A DNA stretch of 64,000 bases, from positions 434,001 to 498,000 of the forward strand of contig NZ_JPNB01000002.1 in assembly GCF_000732725.1 (NCBI RefSeq). The letters run 5' to 3'. Numbering within the stretch: position 1 is the first letter of the stretch; every line of letters begins with the position of its first letter. The notes beneath the pieces were generated by a model that was not told the DNA's origin, ran no database searches, and saw nothing but the letters and a program-made list of their open reading frames with translations. This document shows positions 34,172 to 44,198 of this stretch, piece by piece. The position numbers and the translations under genes are program-made. The stretch is from Kineothrix alysoides (lineage in GTDB: Bacteria > Bacillota > Clostridia > Lachnospirales > Lachnospiraceae).

Positions 34172-35044
34172 TTACCTCTTTTCATTTACCGGATCAGTGA
34201 CAAATACCTGCTTTGCCAGCCCCGCCTGCTCCAGTGCCTCCTGTGTCTCATACGCCCGTTCTTTAGAATCATATATCCCAAATACCGTAGGTCCGCTGCC
34301 GCTCATCAAAGCGTTCAGCGCCCCCCGCGCTTTCATGAAAGCCTTGATTTCCTCCACTCGAGGATACTTTTTCGCCGTTACTGTTTCCAGAACGTTGCCA
34401 AGTCTTGCAGCCACACCCTCCAAATCCTTATTTCCAAGAGCGTCCATCATCCCGTCGATGTCAGGATGATATTCCAAACGGTCCGCATGCAGATTCTCAT
34501 AAACGAATTTGGTGGATACGTCGATATCAGGCTTAGCGATTACCAAAAAACAGCCGGGCATGCCGGGCAGATTCGAAAGTACTTCCCCGATTCCTTCTGC
34601 TAACGCCGTTCCGCCTTTAATGCAATATGGAACGTCCGCGCCTATTTTCACCGCCAGAACGCACATCTCTTCCATAGACAGTCCTAAGGAGAACATCTCG
34701 TTCATTCCATGGAAAACTGCCGCCGCATCGGTGCTGCCGCCAGCCATCCCCGCCGCCATGGGAATCCTCTTCTCAAGCGCAATGTGCACGCCCTGTCCGA
34801 TACCATATGTCTCCGTGAGAAGCTTTGCCGCCTTATAAATCAAATTGCTCTCGTCTCCGGGAAGCTCCTCTTTATCTGTAACGACCACTATTCCCGCTTC
34901 CTCGCGCCTCGTGAATGTCAGGGTATCGTACAGACCAACGGACTGCATGATCATCCTCACTTCATGATAGCCATCCTCTCGACGCCTTAGCACATCCAGT
35001 CCTAAATTGATCTTGGCATAAGCTTTTCTCGTTATCTTATCCAT
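34172..35044 (-). CDS. ispE: 4-diphosphocytidyl-2-C-methyl-D-erythritol kinase
   Basis: A 290-residue GHMP kinase of the MEP isoprenoid pathway. Start at 35044 has a GGGG ribosome site; a start six codons earlier lacks one. KAYAKINLGLDVLRRREDGYHEV (substrate Lys) at the N-terminus, the ATP loop PMAAGMAGGSTDAAA, and the GHMP C-terminal motif LMSGSGPTVFGIY are all present. Confidence 0.96.
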   Translation of the reverse strand: MDKITRKAYAKINLGLDVLRRREDGYHEVRMIMQSVGLYDTLTFTRREEAGIVVVTDKEELPGDESNLIYKAAKLLTETYGIGQGVHIALEKRIPMAAGMAGGSTDAAAVFHGMNEMFSLGLSMEEMCVLAVKIGADVPYCIKGGTALAEGIGEVLSNLPGMPGCFLVIAKPDIDVSTKFVYENLHADRLEYHPDIDGMMDALGNKDLEGVAARLGNVLETVTAKKYPRVEEIKAFMKARGALNALMSGSGPTVFGIYDSKERAYETQEALEQAGLAKQVFVTDPVNEKR

Positions 35045-35232
35045 ATTGTACCCCGCTTGCATTTTGTATACATTTAATGTACTTAATTATATACAATATA
35101 AGCGTAAAAATCAATGTAAGCTCTAATTAAATAACTATAAACTGACGATATACATTACAAAGCTAGGAAAATATTCCTAGCCTGATTATTCATCACTCAA
35201 TGATAACGCATAGGACCAAGGAGGGTTTAAAG

Positions 35233-35829
35233 ATGGGCGTAAATGGAGTTACAAACGGTGTGAACACCGCAGATGCTTATGGTACATATAGCACGGCAAA
35301 AAAGAGCAGCGATACAGAAGCTGTAAAAGAAGAAAATACAAGCGGAGTAATTTATGAATCCTCCGCATCTACCGAGACGGCATCTAAAAAGGTTTATAAA
35401 CAGGATACCGCACTTATCGCTAAATTAAAAGCGGATGCAGATGCCCGCGCCGCTCAGTTTAAAAGCCTTGTAGAGCAGATGATCGCTAATCAGGGCAAGA
35501 CCTTAGGAAAAGCGGACAGCATTTGGAGCTTCCTCTCAAGCGGAAATTTCACCGTAGACGCTGCAACGAAGGCGCAGGCACAGGCCGACATCGCCGAGGA
35601 CGGGTATTGGGGCGTGGAACAGACCTCCGGCCGTATCATAGATTTCGCAACGGCTTTGACCGGAGGCGACCCTGATAAAATAGAAGCTATGAGAGACGCC
35701 TTCAAAAAGGGCTTCGAGCAGGCCACAAAAACGTGGGGAGACAAACTTCCTGATATCAGCCAGAAAACTTATCAGGCTGTCATGGATAAATTCGATAAGC
35801 TCGCAGAGGCTGCAAATTCAAAAAACTAA
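35233..35829 (+). CDS. Unknown conserved protein
   Basis: A 198-residue protein; the ATG at 35233 is preceded by AAGGAGG, stronger than the upstream ATG at 35200. The N-terminal 60 residues are low-complexity (Thr, Ser, Ala, Glu), with no signal peptide. Residues about 65-190 are helical and acidic, with DIAEDGYWGVEQTSGRIIDFA and a final LPDISQKTYQAVMDKFDKL. Similar small proteins are frequent in Lachnospiraceae, but I know no function. Confidence 0.65.
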   Translation: MGVNGVTNGVNTADAYGTYSTAKKSSDTEAVKEENTSGVIYESSASTETASKKVYKQDTALIAKLKADADARAAQFKSLVEQMIANQGKTLGKADSIWSFLSSGNFTVDAATKAQAQADIAEDGYWGVEQTSGRIIDFATALTGGDPDKIEAMRDAFKKGFEQATKTWGDKLPDISQKTYQAVMDKFDKLAEAANSKN

Positions 35830-35840
35830 ATATATAACGA

Positions 35841-35876
35841 AAAAAGGGAAAGCATGCAAGACATTCTTTCCCTTTT
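35841..35876. terminator. Bidirectional terminator
   Basis: AAAAAGGGAAAG (35841) pairs with CTTTCCCTTTT (35866-35876) between two convergent genes, with T or A runs on both sides. Confidence 0.8.
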
Positions 35877-35889
35877 CCAATTTCATCCT

Positions 35890-37452
35890 CTATTTTGAAA
35901 TCCCCTTTACAATAAGCAGCTTATCGCCTGCCTTGATATCCTCCGTAGCCATTTCGTTGGTTTCCTTAATCTGGGAAATCGGAACATAATATTTCTTGCC
36001 TATATCCCAAAGGCTGTCACCCTCCTTCGCCACATAGATCACAATACTTGGAAGTTCATTCAGTTTATCCATGTTCAGCTCCGAAACGGCAACATCCGTC
36101 ACAATGTCTTCCGTCTTTCGGTCAAATGCAATTCCCTTAAACGAAACTACAGCCTTAACGTCCAACTCGTCGCTGTCTATCATGGCAACCGACAACTGTT
36201 CTATTCCCGCATTTACCTTATAAGCAGAACTTTCATTAATACCCGGCACCTCCAGCACATGACTGAAGGGGAATACTCCCTTTACAAAGCCGTAGGGTAT
36301 CTTGCTGTCACTGCTCAAATACAGCGTTTGTACATTTAAAACACCCTTGACATGAATACCGTTTTCTACGACTTCTTTATTATCTATTCTGGCCTGTGCA
36401 TCGCTGTGAAGAATCTGGAGCATATGCGTATCCGAGCTTTGCAGCTTCATTCTGTCGCTTACCTTGATCTTCCCGGCAGGCCTTCCCAGGAATCCTTTGA
36501 ACTGCGCCGGTCTGCTTATCGCCTCCACTTCCTTTACTACGCCGTAAACGCCGGAAAGAATATCCAGCCTGGTTTCTTCATAAATGTCGATGTCCAAATC
36601 CAGAACGACTTCCACACCAAATATTCTCTGCTCGCCATCGAAGTCTGGACGTATCTCTACCTCCACATGGCCTATGGAATATTCTATATCCCCAATCATG
36701 CCCTCTTCGCAACCGCTGCACTCTATCATACCACTGAAAGGCACCGTGGTAGCAAATGCCCTGACCGGACTCTCTTCTCCTTCTCCCTCATATAAGAAAA
36801 ATGCGTGAAGGTCCCCTTGTACCGAGAGCTTTCCTTCTCCTGCCCGGAATTCCACATTATCAACATTGATGCCCTGCCATATGATCTGGAAAATATTCGG
36901 GTAGTTCTGAGGCAGCTCCAGCTCCTCCTTGATACGGAAAATATCTCTTTTTTTCACGGTCATTTGCAGAATTTCCAGAGGTTTCTTCCTATACTCCACC
37001 GGCTCCTCGTGATACAGGTCCACCGCAGTCTCCTCATCGCACATCGCCTCCAAAAGAAACTTAAAGGAAACGAGTGCCTGAACACTTAACTTTCTGGAAT
37101 TGATAAGCCCAATGGTCATATCTTCCAAATCCCATTTCGCCTTCACATTGTCTCCGCCTTGAACACCCTCCATATATACCTGCTCTTCGAAAGGAATGCT
37201 GCCCTCCATACAACACGGTATTGTATTATCCCCTTCCGGCAGATACATTACCGCGAATTTCAGCTTTCCCTTTATCGTCACATGGTCCTCCGTCGCCTTT
37301 ACCTCTTCCAAAGCCACGCTTCCTCTATCATAAATGAGCTTGCTCACATCCGGTTTGGAATCTGAGATATTGACGTCATCTTCTAACGTAATCTGTGTGG
37401 TTGCCTGACCTTTGATGCGGTCCATATGTATATTTTTTCTTACTAATTCCAC
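35890..37452 (-). CDS. DUF3794 and LysM domain protein (SpoVID/spore-coat type)
   Basis: A 520-residue protein. The GTG at 37452, with GGAGG seven bases upstream, gives the start VELVRKNIHM typical of the family. Three DUF3794 repeats (about 20-140, 170-290 and 330-450) precede a C-terminal LysM domain (YVAKEGDSLWDIGKKYYV). Related proteins bind spore or cell-wall glycan and are linked to sporulation in Clostridia. Its exact role is not shown. Confidence 0.9.
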   Translation of the reverse strand: MELVRKNIHMDRIKGQATTQITLEDDVNISDSKPDVSKLIYDRGSVALEEVKATEDHVTIKGKLKFAVMYLPEGDNTIPCCMEGSIPFEEQVYMEGVQGGDNVKAKWDLEDMTIGLINSRKLSVQALVSFKFLLEAMCDEETAVDLYHEEPVEYRKKPLEILQMTVKKRDIFRIKEELELPQNYPNIFQIIWQGINVDNVEFRAGEGKLSVQGDLHAFFLYEGEGEESPVRAFATTVPFSGMIECSGCEEGMIGDIEYSIGHVEVEIRPDFDGEQRIFGVEVVLDLDIDIYEETRLDILSGVYGVVKEVEAISRPAQFKGFLGRPAGKIKVSDRMKLQSSDTHMLQILHSDAQARIDNKEVVENGIHVKGVLNVQTLYLSSDSKIPYGFVKGVFPFSHVLEVPGINESSAYKVNAGIEQLSVAMIDSDELDVKAVVSFKGIAFDRKTEDIVTDVAVSELNMDKLNELPSIVIYVAKEGDSLWDIGKKYYVPISQIKETNEMATEDIKAGDKLLIVKGISK

Positions 37453-37575
37453 AAAAATACCTCCGTATCGCCTCAATTACCATTATCAAACTTTGACAAA
37501 GTTTACTTATTAGTAATTGTATTACGCACGGAGGTTATTTATTCCGGTTATTTTTATTGCTTCAGCTGCGTTCTC

Positions 37576-39666
37576 CTAAACTTTAAACTGCCCCATCAAG
37601 CCGCTCATTTCCTCTGTTTTTCCTTGCAGTCGTTCTGTTCTTGCCGCCAATTGATCCAATACCTCTCTTTGATTTTTAATAGTTCCCGTAACTGCTTGAG
37701 TAGATGCTGCCACCTGTTCGGAAAATGCCGATATGTTTGTTATGGATTTCACCATCTGGTCTCTGCTGCCTCCCATGTTCCCCAAATCTCCCAATATAAT
37801 CTGAAATCCGCTCAGCAGCTCTCCGATACATCCCTCCATCCGGGTAAATATCTGATTCGTCTCTTCTAAAGACACCTTCTGTACATTTACGATCCCTTCT
37901 GCCTTTTCCGCCGATCTGGTAGCCTCAGCCGTCATCCTGTTCGTTTGATCTATAATATTCTTTATTTCATTTCCTGCCGCCATAGATTGATCTGCCAGCT
38001 TCCGTATTTCCTCCGCGACCACGGCAAAGCCTCTTCCCTGCATACCGGCACGGGCTGCTTCTATGGAAGCGTTCAGCGATAACAGGTTCGTCTGTTCGGC
38101 TATTTCATTTATGGCATTCACTATACCGCTTATATTTTCCGATTGCTTTCGTACCCTCAGTATATTTTCCACCAATTCTCTTGTTACATCTATCGTGTCG
38201 CCTGATTTTTCATTTAGTCTGTTTATTTTCTGCCTTCCCTCGGTCAGCGCTCCCATAACCTCATCTGCATTTCCATTCATATGCTCGGTATTCTCACACA
38301 TATTTTGAATCTGTTCTGTAAATTCGGACATCTGCACCATGCAATGCTCCGTATCCTCTGCTTGGGAAGAGGCTCCTTCCGATACCTCATCCATAGTTGC
38401 CGCTATATCCTGGATAGCTGTCACCACAATATCCGAAGTCTCATTGACCTTTCTTACCGATACCGCTACTTCCTCTTCAAAGCCGGTCAGTTTTCCAATC
38501 AGTTCACGGACACATCCTCCCATATGATTTATAGAGTCCGCAAGTGTATGAAATTCATCCTTTCTTTTGGTTGAAACGGACTGGGTAAAATCTCCTCCTG
38601 ACATTTTCTCAAGGAATTGCCTGATATTCTTAATTTCCTTTCCGATACCCATGGATATACCGATGCCCAAAGCCAGAGCTATCACAACGGCAATAGCGAC
38701 AAAGGCAACCGTAACAGTACGGATATGGGACACTTCACTAATAATACGTTCCATAGGGATCAAAGCGCATACCTTCATTCCCGTCCCGCCGATATCGGAA
38801 TATGTAAACAGATGCTTTTTCCCGTTATACTCTACAAAGCCGCTTCCCTGCCCTTCTCCTCCGGCAGCTATGTAATCTGCAAATATTCTCTCGCTGTCGG
38901 AAAGTGCTTCCGAATTCATCTGCCCCTCCGCACTCGCCTCCCTCACCAGTATTTCCCTGCCGTCAGGCGTCACGATTCCTTTTATGCTGCCTTCCCCGAA
39001 ATTCATAGTACCCAGCGCTTCTTCCATAAAACTCCTGCTGATATCCGCTACAATTACACCTGTCTTATCCGCAAATCTGGTCACATAAGAACACGCATAC
39101 TTTTCCCTTGCATATCCAAGCTGCTCGTCAATATAATCATGATAACCAATCCACGCATTCACCGTCTTGTCATCCGCAAAAACACTTACCGGCTCCGTCT
39201 TCATGAATTCCTCATAGGCATTATCCGGCAAAAGTTTAGATTGTGTAGTGCTGATCACGCACTTTCCCTTTTCTGCAAAAATAAAATAGTCACCCATATG
39301 TTTCAAAGTAACCTGAGAAACACTCATACTCAGCATTAAATTATTATATGCCTGCATACCTTCTGAGGTATTATGCTCATAATACTTGGAATAATAATCC
39401 TGAAGGTCTTTATCCATTAGCATTTCCGTCATCTTTGATTTCGTGGTATCACATACCAGACTAAGGTAGAGATCCATAGCAGCCATCGTCGCCTGCGCAG
39501 ACTCCTCATACTTTTTTGTTACAACATTGGAAGCCGTGCGGTATGATACTGCTCCCAATAAAATAATGAGAATGATAGGTATGCAGAAAGCCTTCATAAG
39601 AGATGCTGCAATTCCTTTTTTCTTCCCTGCGTTCTTTGCTATCCACTTTTTCTTCATAACTCCCAT
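37576..39666 (-). CDS. Methyl-accepting chemotaxis protein
   Basis: A 696-residue chemoreceptor. One membrane helix near residues 25-45, an extracellular sensor region of about 270 residues (Cache-like), a second helix near residue 320, a HAMP linker ([18 protein letters not shown]), and a long cytoplasmic signalling coil with the hairpin tip motif [21 protein letters not shown]. It should signal to CheA/CheW; no other chemotaxis genes are in the window. The ligand is unknown. Confidence 0.95.
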   Translation of the reverse strand: MGVMKKKWIAKNAGKKKGIAASLMKAFCIPIILIILLGAVSYRTASNVVTKKYEESAQATMAAMDLYLSLVCDTTKSKMTEMLMDKDLQDYYSKYYEHNTSEGMQAYNNLMLSMSVSQVTLKHMGDYFIFAEKGKCVISTTQSKLLPDNAYEEFMKTEPVSVFADDKTVNAWIGYHDYIDEQLGYAREKYACSYVTRFADKTGVIVADISRSFMEEALGTMNFGEGSIKGIVTPDGREILVREASAEGQMNSEALSDSERIFADYIAAGGEGQGSGFVEYNGKKHLFTYSDIGGTGMKVCALIPMERIISEVSHIRTVTVAFVAIAVVIALALGIGISMGIGKEIKNIRQFLEKMSGGDFTQSVSTKRKDEFHTLADSINHMGGCVRELIGKLTGFEEEVAVSVRKVNETSDIVVTAIQDIAATMDEVSEGASSQAEDTEHCMVQMSEFTEQIQNMCENTEHMNGNADEVMGALTEGRQKINRLNEKSGDTIDVTRELVENILRVRKQSENISGIVNAINEIAEQTNLLSLNASIEAARAGMQGRGFAVVAEEIRKLADQSMAAGNEIKNIIDQTNRMTAEATRSAEKAEGIVNVQKVSLEETNQIFTRMEGCIGELLSGFQIILGDLGNMGGSRDQMVKSITNISAFSEQVAASTQAVTGTIKNQREVLDQLAARTERLQGKTEEMSGLMGQFKV

Positions 39667-39847
39667 CCTTTCCCCTCGTCAGAGATCCCTAGATTCAATA
39701 TAACATTCCAAAAATCGCCATTCTATGCAAAAATTGCCCGGATTCACTCAAAAATTGCTAATAAAAATCAGGAGGAATCCATATTTTCAATAGATTCCTC
39801 CTGATTATTATTCCTTTTCCATACCTGCACTTCCGGCCTTCTTCCGG

Positions 39848-40750
39848 CTATTCCACGCAGCCAATCAGCGAATTGATATCCTCAATCCCATATTTTCTCA
39901 TATATTCTTCGATGCCTTTTACCGTCTCCTCCGTAGCATAAGGATTCACGAAATTCATCGCTCCCACGGCCACCGCCGTCGCTCCTGCCATGAGAAATTC
40001 GATGGCATCCTCTGCATCTGAGATTCCACCCATACCGATAACGGGAATCTTCACCGCGTGAGAGGCTTGATAGACCATGCGCACAGCCACCGGCTTAATA
40101 GCGGGGCCGGAAAGTCCACCGGTTTTATTAGCCAGCACAAAGGCTCTTTTATGGATGTCGATTTTCATTCCGGTAATCGTATTGATCATGGAAAGGGCAT
40201 CGGCTCCTGCCGCCTCCGCTGCTTTCGCCATCTCTGTTATATCCGTCACGTTGGGACTGAGCTTCATAATCACCGGCTGCTTTGCCTTTTTCTTAATCTG
40301 GGATGTAATGTCATAGAGGCAGTCCGCCTTCTGGCCGAAGGCGATTGCACCCTCTTTCACGTTGGGGCAGGATACGTTGATTTCCAGCATGTCCACTCCG
40401 GAATCTCCAAGACGTTCCACCACCTCCAAATAGTCCTCTACCGTTTTTCCGCAGACATTGACGATGACTTTCGTATCATATTTTTTTAAAAAGGGAAGGT
40501 CCCTTTGCAGGAATACTTCAACTCCCGGATTCTGCAGGCCAATGGCATTGAGCATCCCTCCGTAGGTCTCCGCTATCCGGGGAGTGGGATTGCCCTCCCA
40601 TGGAACGTTGGCCACTCCCTTGGTCACCACCGCACCCAGACGGTTCAGATCCACGAACTGTGCATATTCCATGCCCGACCCGAAGGTTCCTGACGCCGTC
40701 ATTACCGGATTCTTGAACTCCACGCCCGCTATCGTTACTTTTGTATTCAT
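39848..40750 (-). CDS. pyrD: Dihydroorotate dehydrogenase, NAD-dependent catalytic subunit (class 1B)
   Basis: A 300-residue FMN enzyme oxidising dihydroorotate to orotate. The start MNTKVTIAGVEFKNPV at 40750 fits the family length. Visible marks: TASGTFG near the N-terminus, the active Cys region INVSCPNVKEG, and the FMN phosphate loop MGGISDAEDAIEFLMAGA. It partners the PyrK subunit encoded just upstream; both belong to a pyrC-pyrK-pyrD cluster. Confidence 0.95.
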   Translation of the reverse strand: MNTKVTIAGVEFKNPVMTASGTFGSGMEYAQFVDLNRLGAVVTKGVANVPWEGNPTPRIAETYGGMLNAIGLQNPGVEVFLQRDLPFLKKYDTKVIVNVCGKTVEDYLEVVERLGDSGVDMLEINVSCPNVKEGAIAFGQKADCLYDITSQIKKKAKQPVIMKLSPNVTDITEMAKAAEAAGADALSMINTITGMKIDIHKRAFVLANKTGGLSGPAIKPVAVRMVYQASHAVKIPVIGMGGISDAEDAIEFLMAGATAVAVGAMNFVNPYATEETVKGIEEYMRKYGIEDINSLIGCVE

Positions 40751-40815
40751 TCTAAATAACCATACCTTTCTCATAGCCTGCAAACTTTGGGCCGCAGGCA
40801 CAAATTTGCGTGTGA

Positions 40816-40839
40816 AAAATTTATTTTTCACACTGCCCT
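40816..40839. other. Hairpin between pyrK and pyrD
   Basis: GTGTGAAAAAT and ATTTTTCACAC form a perfect stem in the 103-base gap. A second stem, GCCTGC with GCAGGC, lies beside it. Together they probably affect mRNA stability within the operon. Confidence 0.4.
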
Positions 40840-40853
40840 CCTTCGCTTTCCTG

Positions 40854-41645
40854 TCAGATTTCCACATCCCGCGCATCGAATACGGGGCCATCCGTACAGA
40901 TTCTCGCATTATTGACATGGGAATGTTCGTCCTTTTCCTTCGTTTTGCAGACACAGCCTAAACACGCGCCCACCCCGCAGGCCATCCGCTCCTCCAGGGA
41001 AATGTAGGCCTCAATTCCTTCCGCTTCCGCATACTTTTTTATCGCCCGAAGCATCGGCATCGGACCGCATGCCATGATGACCTGGGGACGAATGCTTAGA
41101 GCCGACATGGCATCCAGTACGTTTCCCTTGGTTCCGGCACTACCGTCCTCCGTCGCCGCATGTACCGGCGCATATTTTTCCATATCCTCTTTCAGAAACA
41201 GCTGTCCGTTTCTATAGCCCGAAATTACGGTTATCTCTTCGGCTTTTCCTTCGCGCTTCAGCTCCTTGGCAAGCTGCAGCATGGGAGGAATTCCGATACC
41301 TCCGCCCATGAGAACCACCCGTTTTCCTGCCGCCTTCGAAAGAGGAAAGCCGTTTCCCAGGTTTCCCAATATTTTAATATTTCTGCCCGTGTGATAAAGA
41401 GATAATTCTTCCGTTCCTTTTCCTGCAACGCGATAGACGATTCTAAGCCGATTCCCTTCACCATCCGCGTCGCATATGCTTATCGGTCTGGGAAGAAGGG
41501 TGCTTTCTCTATGCGGATATACACAAATAAACTGCCCGGCCTTTGCCGAAGCTGCCAGATCGCTCTCTATCCACATATCGTAAATGTCATCGGCTATTTT
41601 TGTCTGTGACAGAACTTTTGCTTTTACTTTTTTCATCTGTTCCAT
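40854..41645 (-). CDS. pyrK: Dihydroorotate dehydrogenase electron transfer subunit
   Basis: A 263-residue FAD and [2Fe-2S] protein that passes electrons from PyrD to NAD+. The FAD motif RPISICDAD is near residue 55, the NAD-binding loop GGGIGIPPMLQLAKEL near 115, and the cluster Cys residues in CGVGACLGCVCKTK with a later RICTDGPVF. All four Cys are present. It is downstream of pyrC and upstream of pyrD. Confidence 0.96.
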   Translation of the reverse strand: MEQMKKVKAKVLSQTKIADDIYDMWIESDLAASAKAGQFICVYPHRESTLLPRPISICDADGEGNRLRIVYRVAGKGTEELSLYHTGRNIKILGNLGNGFPLSKAAGKRVVLMGGGIGIPPMLQLAKELKREGKAEEITVISGYRNGQLFLKEDMEKYAPVHAATEDGSAGTKGNVLDAMSALSIRPQVIMACGPMPMLRAIKKYAEAEGIEAYISLEERMACGVGACLGCVCKTKEKDEHSHVNNARICTDGPVFDARDVEI

Positions 41646-41700
41646 TACCCTTTATCCTTTCAAAACTTAATGTACCATCATCTTATATCGAGTCAAATAC

Positions 41701-41723
41701 CCCGCAGTAAGTTGCGGGGCATT
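41701..41723 (-). other. Hairpin between pyrC and pyrK
   Basis: CCCCGCA and TGCGGGG form a GC-rich stem; a second GCAGGC/GCCTGC hairpin follows at about 41747-41762. Without a T tract, these are processing or attenuation sites at most. Confidence 0.35.
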
Positions 41724-41768
41724 TGACCCTCGCGGCATTCGCAAAATGCAGGCAAGCCTGCGCCCGGC

Positions 41769-43040
41769 TCATTGCTCGCGGGAATAAACAATTTTTCCCC
41801 CGCAAATGGTATAGTGAATCCGGCATGGCAGACTCTCTCCGGTAAAAGGAGTGTTCGATGACTTGGAAAGGTAGTCTGTGGGTGTCCATGTCTCATTTTT
41901 ATCAAATATAATCAAGTCTCCGGGACCGCCTTCCTCCAGATAGCCGGCATCTAAATGATAGAGCATAGCCGGCTGGTAGGACATGCGGCTCAGCAGCTCG
42001 TTCATGGAGAGATATCCCTTCTCCACCAGTTCTCTTACTCCTAATGAAAGGGAGGTTTCAAGACCGATAATACCACTGGGTGCTTCCGTAAGAGACTTTC
42101 CCTTCTCCTCCGGGCTGTGGGGAGCGTGATCTGTAGCGATAATTCCTATCGTTCCATCCTGAAGTCCTTTTATAATTGCCATCCTATCTTCCTCCTCTCT
42201 CAGGGGAGGGTTCATCTTTGCCAGAGAACCATGAGAAATCACAGCCTCCTCTGTCAAGGTAAAATGATGGGGAGTCGCCTCTGCATATATGTGCCGGTTC
42301 GTCTTCCTCGCCTGACGAACCAGGTCAACTGCCTCTTTTGTACTGATATGCTGAATGGATATATCGGCGTTGCAGCCCTTCGCAAGGGCTATATCACGCC
42401 TTACCATATCGATTTCGGCCATTCGGTCCGAACCTTTGATTCCATAATACTCAGAAGCCTTTCCTGCATTCACGCCGTTATTGGTAATATACGCCGGATT
42501 CTCCTCGTGAAAGCTAAGGGGTTTACCCAGCTTCTCCGCCTGATCCATGGCCTGCTTCACAACATCTTCTTTCAAAAGGGGAATCCCATCATCGGTAAAA
42601 CCCACCGCTCCCATTTCCGCCAAACGTTCCATGTCCGTAAGTGCTTGTCCCTTCATTCCTATGGTAATATTGGCGCAGGTTTCCACGTGAATCCCCGTCT
42701 CTTTTCCTCGTTGAAGCACATAGGCCAGAGTTTCCTCGTTGTCCACGGGAGGTCTGGTATTCGCCATTAGAACCACAGTCGTAAATCCGCCCTTCGCCGC
42801 CGCCTTCGAGCCTGTAGCTATATCTTCTTTATGTGTAAAGCCGGGGTCCCTGAAATGCACATGCACATCCACCAAGCCCGGAGCAACCATTTTCCCCGCC
42901 GCATCGATGACCTGTACATCCTCTTTAAGTTCAATTCCGGGACCCAGCCTGACAATTCTCTCATCCTTTACTAAAATATCCGCCGTGCCTTCCTTTCCGC
43001 TTTTCGGATCCAGCACATATCCGTTTTTTATCAATAGCAT
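41769..43040 (-). CDS. pyrC: Dihydroorotase
   Basis: A 423-residue amidohydrolase of pyrimidine synthesis (class I type). The first metal site DVHVHFRDPG near residue 60, further metal His in SFHEENP, ISIQHIST, and the final Asp in IATDHAPHSPEEK are all present. It is first in the pyrC-pyrK-pyrD order. A promoter-like TTGATT-18-TATACT lies on the minus strand near 43215-43250. Confidence 0.96.
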   Translation of the reverse strand: MLLIKNGYVLDPKSGKEGTADILVKDERIVRLGPGIELKEDVQVIDAAGKMVAPGLVDVHVHFRDPGFTHKEDIATGSKAAAKGGFTTVVLMANTRPPVDNEETLAYVLQRGKETGIHVETCANITIGMKGQALTDMERLAEMGAVGFTDDGIPLLKEDVVKQAMDQAEKLGKPLSFHEENPAYITNNGVNAGKASEYYGIKGSDRMAEIDMVRRDIALAKGCNADISIQHISTKEAVDLVRQARKTNRHIYAEATPHHFTLTEEAVISHGSLAKMNPPLREEEDRMAIIKGLQDGTIGIIATDHAPHSPEEKGKSLTEAPSGIIGLETSLSLGVRELVEKGYLSMNELLSRMSYQPAMLYHLDAGYLEEGGPGDLIIFDKNETWTPTDYLSKSSNTPFTGESLPCRIHYTICGGKIVYSREQ

Positions 43041-43073
43041 CCTCGTTCTCCATGTTCCGATTTTACATTCCTG

Positions 43074-43132
43074 TTTCTTTCAACCTTGTAAACTGCCGCG
43101 CTGCGGCACAAACAATCCGTGAAGAAGGCTCA
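43074..43132 (+). repeat. Dispersed 59-bp intergenic repeat, copy 2
   Basis: Near-identical to 31992-32051. It sits in the leader of pyrC. Just beyond it, GTGTGAA (about 43149) and TTCACAC (about 43200) enclose AGAAATTCT/AGAATTTCT arms, a second long hairpin in the same leader. Confidence 0.85.
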
Positions 43133-43247
43133 GGGAGGCTTCTTCTGTGTGAAACTATAGAAATTCTTAGGCGATGTACTTTATCAGCTTAGAATTTCTT
43201 TTCACACTTATCCTCGAAACAAGTATAGCCTATTCCACCTGTAACAA

Positions 43248-43682
43248 TCAATCAAAAACTACCGACTTATCAAAATATTCCGTTTTCAGTACGATATAAG
43301 GATAGGACGCACTTTCCTTCTCCTGGGCCTTATAAAGTTCTCTGCTTTCTGCCTCCGGCCCAATCAGGTTCGTATCTACGTATACCGCATTTCCCGTCAT
43401 GTACAGCCCGTTTACCGTTATGCTGTAGCCCCCTGTCTCCTGTTTTCCATAGCCGATACAAATATAGATATAATCGTTATCCTGATAGGTAATTTTAAAT
43501 TCCTTTTCTTTTTTTTCTTCTATAATCTGTTTTAACTCCTCCGGTAAGTTATCTTCTCCCAGCACGGTGAATTCTATATCTTTAATCTTTTCATTCATGT
43601 CCTTCGCTTTACCCCCGCACCCTGGCAGGCACGAAAGCAGCATTATAACTGCTATTACGAGTAAGATCCCCTTTTTTTTCAT
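43248..43682 (-). CDS. PrcB_C-like lipoprotein
   Basis: A 144-residue lipoprotein (lipobox LPGC, Cys22). The mature part has the pattern TGGYSITVNGLYMTGNAVYVDT ... SYPYIVLK typical of the PrcB C-terminal domain, known from a treponemal protease complex and common in secreted Firmicute proteins. Its role here is unknown. Confidence 0.75.
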   Translation of the reverse strand: MKKKGILLVIAVIMLLSCLPGCGGKAKDMNEKIKDIEFTVLGEDNLPEELKQIIEEKKEKEFKITYQDNDYIYICIGYGKQETGGYSITVNGLYMTGNAVYVDTNLIGPEAESRELYKAQEKESASYPYIVLKTEYFDKSVVFD

Positions 43683-43821
43683 CTTCGCAGCATCCTTTCC
43701 TCTTTCTATGAGTGTTCTGTACTCATTTCATTCTATTTAAAAAGCAAAACGACTATTCCTCTCCTGCACTTTTTTTCTATTGCCTAATACAAAAGCGTCC
43801 GTTATAATAAATACGACAACC

Positions 43822-44170
43822 AGAACAAAAGTGTGCTTCATGCACTCTCGTGACCAAGTACTTTGGCAGCACAGCTTTTGTTCCGCGCGCGTAGCTGCGC
43901 ATCTATCTTTCTTTAATAGGAGCACTTTCCTATTAAAGAACAAAAGTGTGCTTCATGCACTCTCGCGACCGAGTACTTTGGCAGCACAGCTTTTGTTCCG
44001 CGCGCGTAGCTGCGCATCTATCTTTCTTTAATAGGAGCACTTTCCTATTAAAGAACAAAAGTGTGCTTCATGCACTCTCGCGGCCAACTATTTTGGCAGC
44101 ACAGCTTTTGTTCCGCGCGTAGCTGCGCATCCATTTTTATGTAATAGGGGCGCTTTCCTATTGCATAAAA
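43822..44170. repeat. 115-bp tandem repeat, three copies
   Basis: Units start at 43822, 43937 and 44052, exactly 115 bases apart; the first two are almost identical and the third diverges at its end. Each unit has two hairpins: ACAAAAGTGTGCT with AGCACAGCTTTTGT, and CTTTAATAGGA with TCCTATTAAAG. The sequence GCGCGC..GGCTGCGCATCC with TTATGTAATAGG recurs at about 52877-52915. The array fills the 516-base gap 43683-44198. Confidence 0.9.
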
Positions 44171-44198
44171 AAATTACCTTCAGGGAGGATGAAACACC

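Noticed and set aside
43041-43247. A PyrR-type attenuator in the pyrC leader.
   Set aside because: Long hairpins exist, but the PyrR-binding loop pattern is not found on the RNA strand; the leader is mostly a dispersed repeat.
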